Shown one piece after another: positions 8,661 to 17,615 of a stretch of 32,164 nt of DNA. Numbering within the stretch: the stretch's first letter is position 1; the number at the start of each line of letters is the position of its first letter. Under the pieces are notes generated by a model. It was not told the origin of the DNA, searched no databases, and worked only from the letters and a program-made list of their open reading frames with translations. The translations under genes and the position numbers were made by a program. This DNA is from Gammaproteobacteria bacterium (GTDB lineage Bacteria; Pseudomonadota; Gammaproteobacteria; Pseudomonadales; Pseudohongiellaceae). The DNA is taken from the NCBI GenBank assembly GCA_019654215.1, contig BPDI01000034.1, positions 1 to 32,164 of the forward strand, given 5' to 3'.

Positions 8661-11092
8661 TCAAACCCTACTTAGAAATTTCGCAAACAACTCATACGAT
8701 AATTCATTTTCAACATCGATGAATTCGCATGCTTGAAAATCTCGTATAGTCATGTTCATTTTAAGTTCGTTATCATAAAAAGAGCTCGATACGATGCACG
8801 ACTTATCGACCACTAATTGCCCGCAAGTCCCTAATGGATCTATAGCATTTCCATCGTCCCCAAAAGACACTCCACCAACTTTACATTCTTCCAGTATTTT
8901 TGCGAAAGATGGCACTCTATATTGGTACCAAGTGCCATTGAATAATTCTTGGTATCGAAAGTCGCCCAATTTTAAGAGGTATTTCTTGGTGGGATCAGTT
9001 GCATTGTAACTATCTTCTATCAATGCTGGATCGGTCGTTACAGTCGAATCAGGAAGCCATCCCATAATATAAATCCTGTTATAAATAGGATAAGGGAAAA
9101 AGTCTCCTGTTCGCAAGCGGTCATAAATGAATAAGGCGAAATACAACTGGGATCTTGGTCATGCCCTCCACCCAGAGTATGTACCCACTCATGCATAATG
9201 ACCTGTGCATTACCTTTCTTAATTTTTTCGGGGTCCCCGCCAGGGGATAATTCGCTGTGGTCATCGTAAAAGAAAGGTTGGTAATGAGTGTATTTGTTGC
9301 CATCAGAATCAGAAATGTTCCAGTGTTGTCCTCCCCAGGAATTAAAAGAAGATGCCATTGCTCCAGTGTTATAAGAGTCATCACTGGATAATATTATTCC
9401 GACGGTCCTGTATTCGTTTACTTCAAAACCAGCGGGCATTCTCAACCCGTCCAGTAAAAAGCGGGCGCCAGCGGAACTAGCGATAAGCACCTTGTCTAAA
9501 ATCCATTGGTAATTTTCTCTGCCAAGGTCTGTATCTTTCCAGTTAACCGCTCCCTTCTGATTTTCCACCAACCAATCTCGTAAGTCGTTAAGGACACTGA
9601 TCTGGTCTGCTGTAGGGTTTCTCAGCGCATTTGGGTTTGTCTTAAATTCAGCATAAAAATTTGAGAACACACCACCGGAGCCCCAATTATCGAGAGCTGA
9701 ATCGATGGCTTCTATTTGGGCTTTTGAATCCGCATATTCGCCATCATAGGAACTAACAGGCAGCATATGGGTCCTAAAGGAGGTTATTCGATTAAAGCTG
9801 AGCAAGCCCATTTGCGTGGTTGCTAATTCTGCTGTGGCTTTAAATGCATCAGTAGTCTCGTAGAGGGTAGTCCCGTTATATCCCAGCAGCATGAAGGCGA
9901 CATCGATTTGAGTTCTAAAATCATACTCGATTGCTTCCCCTAGATTGTTTCCTGCTGAGTCCCGTACCGCACCAACGGGAATATTTATAGAGTAGCTTGT
10001 GTCAGACGCTAATATGTCAGTAGGATTTATTGATAGATTTGCGCCTGCAATTGTGACGTTTGGACTAGAACTAGCCTGATAAGATTCGACTGTATTGCCT
10101 TGAGAATCTTTGAGAATGATTAAGCCCTCGCCTTTTGCGAGTGAAGAACTAAATGTTATGCCTATATTGTTCTCCACTGGCATTGTTTTGGAATTTTGAG
10201 CAGGATTGAAAGAGATAGCGTTCAGTAAAACTGTCTTTTGGAGTGTTTCAGCCTGAGTGAGTTTAAAGGTTAAAAGAGATGAATCCAAAAGTAGAAAAGA
10301 CACTTTAAGTAGATCCGAGCCAACTAGAATTACATCTTGGTAAAGCCCTGTAGTCGTTTCGTAGCTTCCACTGCATGACAACCGCTTACCGTCAGCTCCT
10401 GTCAAATTATTGCTATTGAACGAAGTAGAGCCTGCCACCCCAATTATTGCCTCACTTACAGACACAATCTCAAAAGAAATGCCAAATTCTGTTTGGCCTG
10501 AAATTGGAGTCAGTATGCCGTCTGTATAGGGTGAGAGGCAGGAAAAGATTTTTCCTTTTGTCGCATTATAACTACCTATATTGTTCACTTCTAAAGAATA
10601 GCCCTCTGGTGGAGCCATTATATAGGGATCATCAGCGAGTGAACTGCTAGAAACTCTCGCGTCGGTCACTACAAAACTATTTTGCAGATTTTTGGTTTCA
10701 AATACTGAATCTACATCGTATCTTAATCCAGTATCCAGATTCCCATCAAAGACGACCAAGTTAGGTATATGATAGTAAAAATAAGTTGGATCTGTATTAG
10801 ATTGCCTTAGCGAGATGCAATCAGATCCATCTAATATTTGTGAACCATGCTCTAATGCACGAAAAACAGTCTCATTTACATCTGAATCAAGCACAAATTC
10901 AAAGCTAAATCTTTCCCCTTCTATTTCAAGGCAGGGCTCACTTAGAACTAGCGTATGGATATCAAATTTTCGAACTGAAATATCAAGCCCATCTTTTGCC
11001 ATAGCCATATTAAATGAAAGGCATGTAGCGAAAGTAGTCAAGATTGGCACGCAAGCCAGAAAATATCTCTTTAAACTCTCTCTTGTCCTCAT
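8661..11092 (-). pseudogene. Secreted metzincin-like metalloprotease with Ig-like domain, one frameshift
   Basis: A protein of about 810 residues in two frames. Order: signal peptide (1-32); N-terminal beta domain (35-150); a module also present in the esterase at 11430-12716 (residues about 161-280, with PPEGYSLEVNNIGSYN, IFSCL and CSGSYE); an SbsA/Big_5-type Ig-like domain (about 290-394, ending GEAIEYDFRT); then a catalytic domain with HEWVHTLGGGH at 634-644, which fits HExxHxxGxxH. One base is lost or gained near 9145-9153, directly after the zinc motif, and the reading continues as QLYFALFIYDRLRTGDF to the stop at 8661. The only late methionine-turn candidate is in YIMGWLP. It is exported and expected to degrade extracellular protein; the substrate is unknown. 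If the indel is real, the enzyme loses the part that closes the active site. Confidence 0.75.
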
Positions 11093-11429
11093 CTTTAGAT
11101 CCTGGGTATTACAGACAATACTTTAGGCAAATTCTCTTTGCCGAGAAATGATTAAAGACTACATAGTCATAATAACCTGGTTTGATTATAGCCTAGTAAA
11201 CATTAAGGTATACTTATTAGGCTGTTACCTAACTCCTTTTGTTTTTTGCCACGGGAACAACCCAGACATAGAATGGGTTATCAACTAAGGGTATAAGTGC
11301 TTTTTTAAGATTTGATTATTAATTACAGCGAAAACATTAGCTTCCTTATTTGTATGCACTTTGAAATATGTAATCAATGTAATACATCCTCTGATCCATT
11401 CTGCCAAATCATTAGTATTAGTTAATGAT
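11093..11429. other. Divergent promoter region of the secreted protease and esterase
   Basis: A 337-nt AT-rich spacer between two outward-facing genes whose products share a module. It must contain both promoters, and a common regulator is plausible. I see no ORF, no clear operator repeat and no convincing -35/-10 pair. Confidence 0.4.
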
Positions 11430-12716
11430 ATGTTAAAGAGCGCCCCTAAGATCTTTCTCCTCTTCATTATATTGATGATTCCCAATCATTCCTGGGCTCA
11501 AATCGAAGAATTTAGTCGAGGTAATGAGCGCATCTATCTGCCGTCAGATTATACCGACTCCACTTCCTACCCGCTTGTAATACTTCTTCATGCGTATGGG
11601 ATGAACTCCGACACAGCCGAGCTAATTTGGGGATTTTCTCAGTCAGTTGATGAATACCAGTTTATCTATGCTATTCCTTCCGGAACTGCTGACCGGAACA
11701 ACAGTTATTTTTGGAATTCAAATACAGCTTGTTGCAATTTTTATAATAGCACCGTAGATGATGTTTCTTATCTATATCAATATATCGAAAGTTTAAAAGA
11801 GTCATTCAATGTTAATAATAATCGTATTTACATAGTCGGTGATTCAAATGGTGGTTTTATGGCTCTTGAATTTGCTTATCGATTCCCTAGTCAAATAGCG
11901 GCGGCCGTTAGTAGCGCCGGCGCAACTCACTTTTATTCGAGAAACGACCCTGATACAGGTGTGCATATATTACAAATTCAGGGCACTGACGATACTTCAA
12001 TTCTCTATTCAGGTGGTTCGATTCAAGGTATGCCCTATCCTGGCGCTGTCGCCACGGCGCTACAATGGGTTGAGTACAATAATTGTTTAATATCCAGTTC
12101 TTTAGAAGAGCGAAGAGATTTAGATCCTGCGATTCCTGGTGCAGAAACAAAAGTGACTCTCTATAGTCGAGGATGCAAGTCTGGGGCTTCAGTAGAATTA
12201 TGGACTATCGAAAAAGGTGGTCATGGCCTAGGACGGCCAGTATCAGAATCAAGCCGGCTCCAACTTCTGGACTGGTTACTGGGCAAAGCAAAAACCGGAT
12301 GGCCATCAGAATTCAACGGAACTATTCCTCCGGCAGGCTTGGAACTTAACTTGAACAATATCGGGATTTATAACGAAATCGAAAGCTTAATTTATTCGTG
12401 CTTAGAATTGAAAAATTATGGAGACGCATATTTTTTTGAGGAAACCAGCCGTTTCGATGTTAGCTTTATGATAACTGACGCGATGGCGGGTAAAATAGGA
12501 TTATTCAACTACAGGCCCTTCAATCCAGAAAATGTTTTGAATAAAAACTTAGAACTTCCAGATTGTAGTGGTAATTTGGAAATTAGTTCTGGGGTCTACT
12601 CCGATATTATAAAAGTAGAAGAAAAATTTTATGAATTACAATTCCAATTAGTGAGCCCAGAAGCCAGCGAATTTAAACTCTTTTTTATAAAAGAAATCTT
12701 TGCTGTAAATATTTAA
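11430..12716 (+). CDS. Secreted PHB-depolymerase-like esterase with C-terminal accessory module
   Basis: From the ATG at 11430 the protein has 428 residues. A signal peptide (MLKSAPKIFLLFIILMIPNH, cleavage after SWA) is followed by an alpha/beta hydrolase of the COG3509/LpqC type: oxyanion loop LLHAYG (52-57), nucleophile GDSNGG with Ser139, acid in GTDDTS (Asp187 or 188), and His265 in GGHG. Residues 304-424 form a separate module (PPAGLELNLNNIGIYN, IYSCL, CSGNLEISSGVYSDII) homologous to residues 161-280 of the divergent metalloprotease, with two conserved cysteines that may form a disulfide. The frame opens earlier, at a TTG at 11361, but that would put 23 residues before the signal peptide. 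It probably cleaves polyester or feruloyl/acetyl esters outside the cell; the specificity cannot be told. Confidence 0.85.
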   Translation: MLKSAPKIFLLFIILMIPNHSWAQIEEFSRGNERIYLPSDYTDSTSYPLVILLHAYGMNSDTAELIWGFSQSVDEYQFIYAIPSGTADRNNSYFWNSNTACCNFYNSTVDDVSYLYQYIESLKESFNVNNNRIYIVGDSNGGFMALEFAYRFPSQIAAAVSSAGATHFYSRNDPDTGVHILQIQGTDDTSILYSGGSIQGMPYPGAVATALQWVEYNNCLISSSLEERRDLDPAIPGAETKVTLYSRGCKSGASVELWTIEKGGHGLGRPVSESSRLQLLDWLLGKAKTGWPSEFNGTIPPAGLELNLNNIGIYNEIESLIYSCLELKNYGDAYFFEETSRFDVSFMITDAMAGKIGLFNYRPFNPENVLNKNLELPDCSGNLEISSGVYSDIIKVEEKFYELQFQLVSPEASEFKLFFIKEIFAVNI

Positions 12717-12755
12717 CCTGCCCATGCCTTACCGTTAGGTTAACTATGATTAAAT

Positions 12756-13225
12756 TTACTCTAAGTTCCAAGATTGATCTTCAAAAAAAGAGACAAAATC
12801 TGGAGTCTGCTGTCTCTTGATTTCCGGCCAAGTAGTTTGCCGAAAATAGTTGTTATTTAATATATGTCCTCCCCCAAATTTCCCTACAATTGTGTCCGAT
12901 GGAAGATACCCGGCAGTCCATGATCGATACAGTCCTTCCCACGCCTTCACAGTAGCAAATTGTAAAGCCCATATTCGTATATTTTCAGAACCGGTAAATC
13001 ATCTTCCCCCGCGCCTAGTCGAAGTTGTGAAATTAAATCTGGCAATAAATCGTCTGTTTCTAATTCGAGAGTTATATCCTTCAGGCTTTCTCCAAATTGC
13101 AGGTAAGCTTGATTACGAGAAAGATTTGTATTTTGATTGATTTCAAATGCAACAAATCCAAGTGACAAAATTACACCCAGGAAACCTAAAATCTGAGGTA
13201 AATTAACTAGTTCAATGTTTTTCAT
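12756..13225 (-). pseudogene. Second small one-helix membrane protein, one frameshift
   Basis: The ATG at 13225 (MKNIELVNLPQILGFLG) has AGGAAG at 13233-13238 as ribosome binding site. One membrane helix (GFLGVILSLGFVAFEI) is followed by a helical tail. The written frame stops near 12947, but the neighbouring frame continues directly: YRIWALQFATVKAWEGLYR, then a tail ending DQSWNLE at 12756. The YRIW match to the 2576-3046 protein fixes the junction at about 12965-12975. Together the two pieces give about 156 residues, the same length as that paralogue. It is convergent with the esterase gene, 39 nt apart. The function is unknown. Confidence 0.65.
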
Positions 13226-13433
13226 TTTGCAGCTTCCTATCGCATTAATATTCATTAAACGTATAACCCATTATTTATGATAGTTTTTTCACTATCCCAA
13301 TCTACATGTTAGATCATATTGTCACTTGAAGGCCATGAAGATTATTCAGACTCAAGTGTATTTCAATATCTTTATGTGATTATCGAAGGCTGAATTCTGA
13401 AGATAATATTGGATTTTTGGTAAGGATTAATCT

Positions 13434-13946
13434 ATGGAATCTATTGTAAATGAGAATCTAGATGTATTGTTATCTGTCGCGGAGGTTTCGGTCGCCTTTG
13501 CAGGATTTGCTGGAATTATTACCGCTGTGGTTAGCAATAATTCGGCCGGATGGGATCCAGGTAATGCAAGCCGTTTCCGATTAATGATATTTAGCAGCTT
13601 ATCAGCAATCGTAGCGTCCTTGATGCCCTATGCTTTTCTTTTAAATTCGGGCCAAATTGATTGGGTGTGGAACATAGCAATGCTGGGTGTTTATCTATTG
13701 GGATTTACAGTTTATAACATTAGGTCGTTCGTACTCGCCAGGCATGACCTTAATGGCTATGTTTCGTTTGTTGTATCTATCTTGGGAGCTTCCGCGACGT
13801 TAGTTCAATTTGCGGCTTTGATCGGTATGGTGACGCCTAGTCTAGGAGTATATTTTTTAGGTGTTTTTTATTTGCTCATTCAATCGTGTATCGCGTTCAC
13901 CAGATTGGTTACTCAGGCAATCCTGAAGCCCGATAAAACAAGATAA
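13434..13946 (+). CDS. Four-helix membrane protein, unrecognised
   Basis: A 170-residue integral membrane protein with four hydrophobic segments: VAEVSVAFAGFAGIITAVV, FSSLSAIVASLMPYAFLL, IAMLGVYLLGFTVYNI plus the following VSFVVSILGASATLVQFAAL, and a last one, LGVYFLGVFYLLIQSC. The N-terminal AEVSVAFAGFAGI block recalls a group of uncharacterised marine bacterial membrane proteins, but I cannot name it. AAGGA at 13422-13426 supports the start. It is monocistronic, convergent with the BCCT gene (80-nt gap). The function is unknown. Confidence 0.75.
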   Translation: MESIVNENLDVLLSVAEVSVAFAGFAGIITAVVSNNSAGWDPGNASRFRLMIFSSLSAIVASLMPYAFLLNSGQIDWVWNIAMLGVYLLGFTVYNIRSFVLARHDLNGYVSFVVSILGASATLVQFAALIGMVTPSLGVYFLGVFYLLIQSCIAFTRLVTQAILKPDKTR

Positions 13947-14026
13947 AGGAAGACTACGAACGAAATAATGAGAAACGATCTTACACATTATTAGACTCTT
14001 CGAAGTTGGTATATAAAAAAGAACAA

Positions 14027-15549
14027 TTACAGATTTTCCATTTTTAGTTTTTTGTTGAGGCCGTAACACATCAGCAACATTATAAAAGCAACAGGCAACG
14101 CGCTGCTGAGAGTCGCCGCTTGTAGCGCCGCCAATCCTCCGCCAACAAGAAGAACTGAAGCAACAATTCCTTGAGAGACTGCCCAAAATACTCTTTGCCA
14201 TACAGCAGGATCTTTGTTGCCTCCTGAGGTTATGGTATCAATAACCAAAGAGCCTGAGTCCGATGAGGTCACAAAAAAGGTTACGATCAGTAAAATAGCA
14301 ATCATCGAAACTAAAGCCGTCAAAGGCAAATGCTCTAATAATACAAACAATGCTGTGGGCATATCGTTTAACGTTGCAGTTGAAATATTACCCCCCTCAG
14401 TACCTAGCTCGATAAATAAGGCGGAGTTCCCGAAGATACTAAGCCAAAGGAAAGTAAATCCCGTTGGCACTAGCAATACACCTAAAATAAACTCTCGAAT
14501 GGTTCGCCCTCTGGAAATTCTAGCAATGAACATACCCACAAATGGTGACCAAGCGATCCACCATGCCCAATAAAATAAGGTCCACTCTCCCATCCAATCA
14601 TTAGGTTGATAGGCGTAGAGATTAAATGTCAGTGATACCATGTTGCTTAAATAGTTTCCGATATTCTGGATAAACCCACTTAGAAGCGATGCAGTGGAGC
14701 CAACTAGCAAGACAAAAGTAAGTAAAAGAACAGCTAGTATTATATTTAGTTCACTAATCTTTTTGATGCCGGCGTCGAGTCCAGAGACTACAGAAATTGT
14801 AGCGAAACTAGTTATCATCGCTATTAACACCACTTGTGTAGTAGAAGAAACATTTATCTCAAATAAGTAGTAGAGACCTGCATTAATCTGCATAGCTCCA
14901 TACCCAGTGAGGTTGCTACTCCGAACATTGTCCCTAATACAGCGAAAACATCCACGGCATGCCCAATTCGACCATGGATTCTTTCACCGATAATCGGATA
15001 TAGCGCGGAGCGCATGGTTAGTGGTAGGCCGTGACGGAAAGAGAAATAAGCAAGAGCTAAACCTACTACAATGTAAGTTCCCCAGGCTTGCAACCCCCAA
15101 TGAAAGTAAGTGAAGAGCATAGCGTCGCGGGCAGCTTCCACACTATTACCCTCGCCGACGGGAGGAGTATTAAAATGAGTTATTGGTTCTGCAACACCAA
15201 AAAATAATAATCCAATCCCCATGCCGGCACTAAATAGCATTGAAAACCAACTTGCATACGAATAGTCTGGCTTGGAGTCATCAGGCCCCAACTTGATATG
15301 AGCATAACTGCCGCAAGCTAAATAAAGGATAAATATAAAAAATAGTGCCACGACGCCCATATAAAACCAGCCCATATAGGTAACTAACCAAGACTGGATG
15401 GTAGCGAACGTAGCGGCAGCATGTTCACTGAAAGCACCGCCATAAAAACTAAAAAATATAATCAGCAAAGCCGAAGTAAAGAATACAGGCTTATGCATTG
15501 TTCCCAGCAATTTTCTGGGTTTAGAAGTTTCAACAGTTTGTGTTTTCAT
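14027..15549 (-). pseudogene. BCCT-family betaine/choline/carnitine transporter, one frameshift
   Basis: Twelve-helix secondary transporter of about 510 residues in two frames. Family motifs: GMGIGLLFFGVAEP, the betaine-type FHWGLQAWG, and WTLFYWAWWIAWSPFVGMFIARISRGRTIREF (given here only to mark order), then TSSDSGS. BCCT carriers import glycine betaine, choline, carnitine or DMSP with sodium or protons for osmoprotection or as nutrients. One base appears to be missing at about 14899-14903: CTGGGTATGGAGC would read SLG-Y-GAMQINAGLYY with one more T. The upstream sulfotransferase gene ends at 15555, so the ATG at 15549 is five bases away; a TTG at 15558 would overlap its stop. This suggests translational coupling in one operon. 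Confidence 0.85.
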
Positions 15550-15554
15550 ACCAT

Positions 15555-17546
15555 TCAAATTCCCGTAGAGTGGGCAAGAATCTCTTTGCCAAGAGTTTCT
15601 TTAAGTGGGGTTAAGAATTCTTCAAATGGTTTCCAGCTAGCCACCCCTACCCGACTGACAGGTTTTCGCACTTGTTCTGCGCTTGGTGTCCGCACGTTTC
15701 TTTTAGTTCGGTGGAAATTTAAACAGGATTCTTCGAATTTTAAACCGCAAAAGTCCAACATACGGCGCACCTGACCTTCAAGGTCATCAATAACATCCTC
15801 ATTGTTTACGCGTAAGATAAATCCAGGAAGTACTGAATCCCAGTGAGCCATCAGATCCAGATAATCCCGATAATACTGACCAATATCGCGTAAATCGTAA
15901 GAAAACTCCTGCCCTTCAGCGAACAGCTGTTTAAAACCGCTAAAGCAGCAATCCATTGGATTGCGGCGCGCGTCAATTATCTTTGCATTGGGCAATATTA
16001 ATTTTATCAGGCCGATATGCCGGAAATTGTTAGGCATTTTATCAATAAACATTGGCGCTCCTTGCCGATGAATTTGAGTGTCCTCTATATATATTTTTCC
16101 GAACTCCCTGAATTGCGCCTTTTCTAGAAAAGCAAAAATCTGTGGATAACCCGGCACCTGATCTTTAGTTGATAGCCGACGAAGCCGTTGCGATAGCGAG
16201 AGAATATTAGGTAATTCTAATGTTCCATCGATACTGCTATGACTCGAAAGAATTTGCTCCAATAGAGTAGAACCTGCTCGCGGAAGACCCAATATAAAAA
16301 TAGGATCTTTAGCTTCAAACCCAAGATTCCCATAGCTGGAAAAAAAAGTTGTATCGAAAAATTCTTTCTGTAATTGCAGCTCTTGCGTCATCTGATCTGC
16401 TTTATAACGACTTTGTGACTTTTTCAAAAAATTGCCTTGTTGATAATACCTGAACGACTCAGAATAATTTGTTGCGTCCTCATGACCTTTGCCAAGAGCA
16501 AAGTTTAGATAAACACGATCCATGAAAGAAAGATTGCCGTCCTTTGCCATTTGCTGCATTGAAGATATCTCACCATCATTGAAACGATAGGTCTTTAAAT
16601 TAGCTAACGAATAGTATGCTTCTCCATGAGCGTGGTGGTAATGAATCGCTTTATGATAAGAATCAACGGCCTCATTACTATCACCTCTTGTTTTAAGTGC
16701 ATGACCTCTAGATGTTAGAGTTGCAGCATCTCCCGGTAATTTCTTCAAAATAGCATCAAATTTTTCTAGTGCTGTTTCAAAGTCTCCGGTTTGCATACAT
16801 TCAATGGCGAAAATAGATTGAAACTGAAGGTTTCCCGGTGCTGAAGTTGTTAATTGCTCTGCCTGACTAAGGGCCTTAGTATATTTCTGGCGTTTACGAA
16901 GTGCATTAATATAATCTATTCTAGCTTTGGTATTAGCTGGATCTAACGCAACCGCAGATTCTAACAAGAATTCAGCATCTTCCAGGACACCCAGCCGGAT
17001 CCCGATGTCCGCTAATAGTCGCATACCTTCGATATGGCGCGGCACTTTCTGCATAAACTTACGACAAAGATCTTCAGCCTTAATTAACTTACCTTGTGAG
17101 ATCAGGTCTATAACAGAAATCAATGGCTTCGGCAGATTAAGCAAGTATTCCAGTTGAGTCTGCACACGTTGCACTCGATCAGCTTGTTCTTTTCTGTTTA
17201 AGAGTTCAATTTGAGCTCTAAGACTAGATTCAAGCGCCGGGTTATAATAAAAAGCTCGTTCATAGGCACGGAGTGCTAGTTCCAACTTTCCTAAAGCACG
17301 GTAGGTATGACCTTCTTCTTGATGCGCACGACCGTGGTCAGGCCAAACTTGCTTGAGTTGATCGAGACTTTTAAGTGCTAACTGAAGTTGGTTTGTGTAG
17401 CGGTAGCAAACCGCTTGCATATATAGCGCATCAGGAGGCGGCTCCTTTTGCGCAAGCAATAAGTTAAGTGACTCTAGAGCGAGCTTAAATTCCTTAGCGA
17501 TTATCTTTCGCTGAATCTCTTCAAGCGTATCTGCCAAGGTGCTCAC
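15555..17546 (-). CDS. TPR-repeat sulfotransferase family protein
   Basis: A 663-residue intact protein. Residues 1 to about 375 are tetratricopeptide-type helical repeats (for example 40-110, 145-205, 240-300). From about 413 follows a sulfotransferase domain: PIFILGLPRAGSTLLEQ (415-431) is the 5'-phosphosulfate (PAPS) loop, IDARRNPMDCCFSGFKQ the 3'-phosphate site, and the C-terminal VRKPVSRVGVASW the usual closing motif. It would move sulfate from PAPS to an unknown acceptor, with the TPR part probably recognising a protein or peptide. The start is a GTG at 17546; its AGG overlaps the start codon, so the exact start is uncertain. It lies between a TonB receptor (upstream) and a BCCT carrier (downstream), all minus strand. 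Confidence 0.9.
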   Translation of the reverse strand: MSTLADTLEEIQRKIIAKEFKLALESLNLLLAQKEPPPDALYMQAVCYRYTNQLQLALKSLDQLKQVWPDHGRAHQEEGHTYRALGKLELALRAYERAFYYNPALESSLRAQIELLNRKEQADRVQRVQTQLEYLLNLPKPLISVIDLISQGKLIKAEDLCRKFMQKVPRHIEGMRLLADIGIRLGVLEDAEFLLESAVALDPANTKARIDYINALRKRQKYTKALSQAEQLTTSAPGNLQFQSIFAIECMQTGDFETALEKFDAILKKLPGDAATLTSRGHALKTRGDSNEAVDSYHKAIHYHHAHGEAYYSLANLKTYRFNDGEISSMQQMAKDGNLSFMDRVYLNFALGKGHEDATNYSESFRYYQQGNFLKKSQSRYKADQMTQELQLQKEFFDTTFFSSYGNLGFEAKDPIFILGLPRAGSTLLEQILSSHSSIDGTLELPNILSLSQRLRRLSTKDQVPGYPQIFAFLEKAQFREFGKIYIEDTQIHRQGAPMFIDKMPNNFRHIGLIKLILPNAKIIDARRNPMDCCFSGFKQLFAEGQEFSYDLRDIGQYYRDYLDLMAHWDSVLPGFILRVNNEDVIDDLEGQVRRMLDFCGLKFEESCLNFHRTKRNVRTPSAEQVRKPVSRVGVASWKPFEEFLTPLKETLGKEILAHSTGI

Positions 17547-17562
17547 CTAATTAAACAAAAAC

Positions 17563-17598
17563 TGCAAAAAGAAACAGGCACACTTTAGGTGCCTGTTT
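17563..17598 (-). terminator. Hairpin terminator between receptor and sulfotransferase genes
   Basis: AAACAGGCAC (17572-17581) and GTGCCTGTTT (17589-17598) make a perfect 10-bp stem with a 7-nt loop. Read on the minus strand it is followed by TTTTTG, typical of Rho-independent termination after the receptor gene. It would isolate or attenuate expression of the downstream sulfotransferase and BCCT genes. Confidence 0.7.
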
Positions 17599-17615
17599 TG
17601 TAAAGACGCTTTTTC

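Noticed and set aside
9121..9384. Minus-strand 87-codon frame in the metalloprotease gene
   Set aside because: Overlaps the catalytic motif in another frame and shows no independent features.
12713..12741. TAACCT/AGGTTA inverted repeat between convergent genes as a terminator
   Set aside because: Short stem, 17-nt loop, no U-tract.
14214..14573. Plus-strand open frame of 119 codons
   Set aside because: Antisense of the BCCT transporter; the minus strand carries the family motifs.
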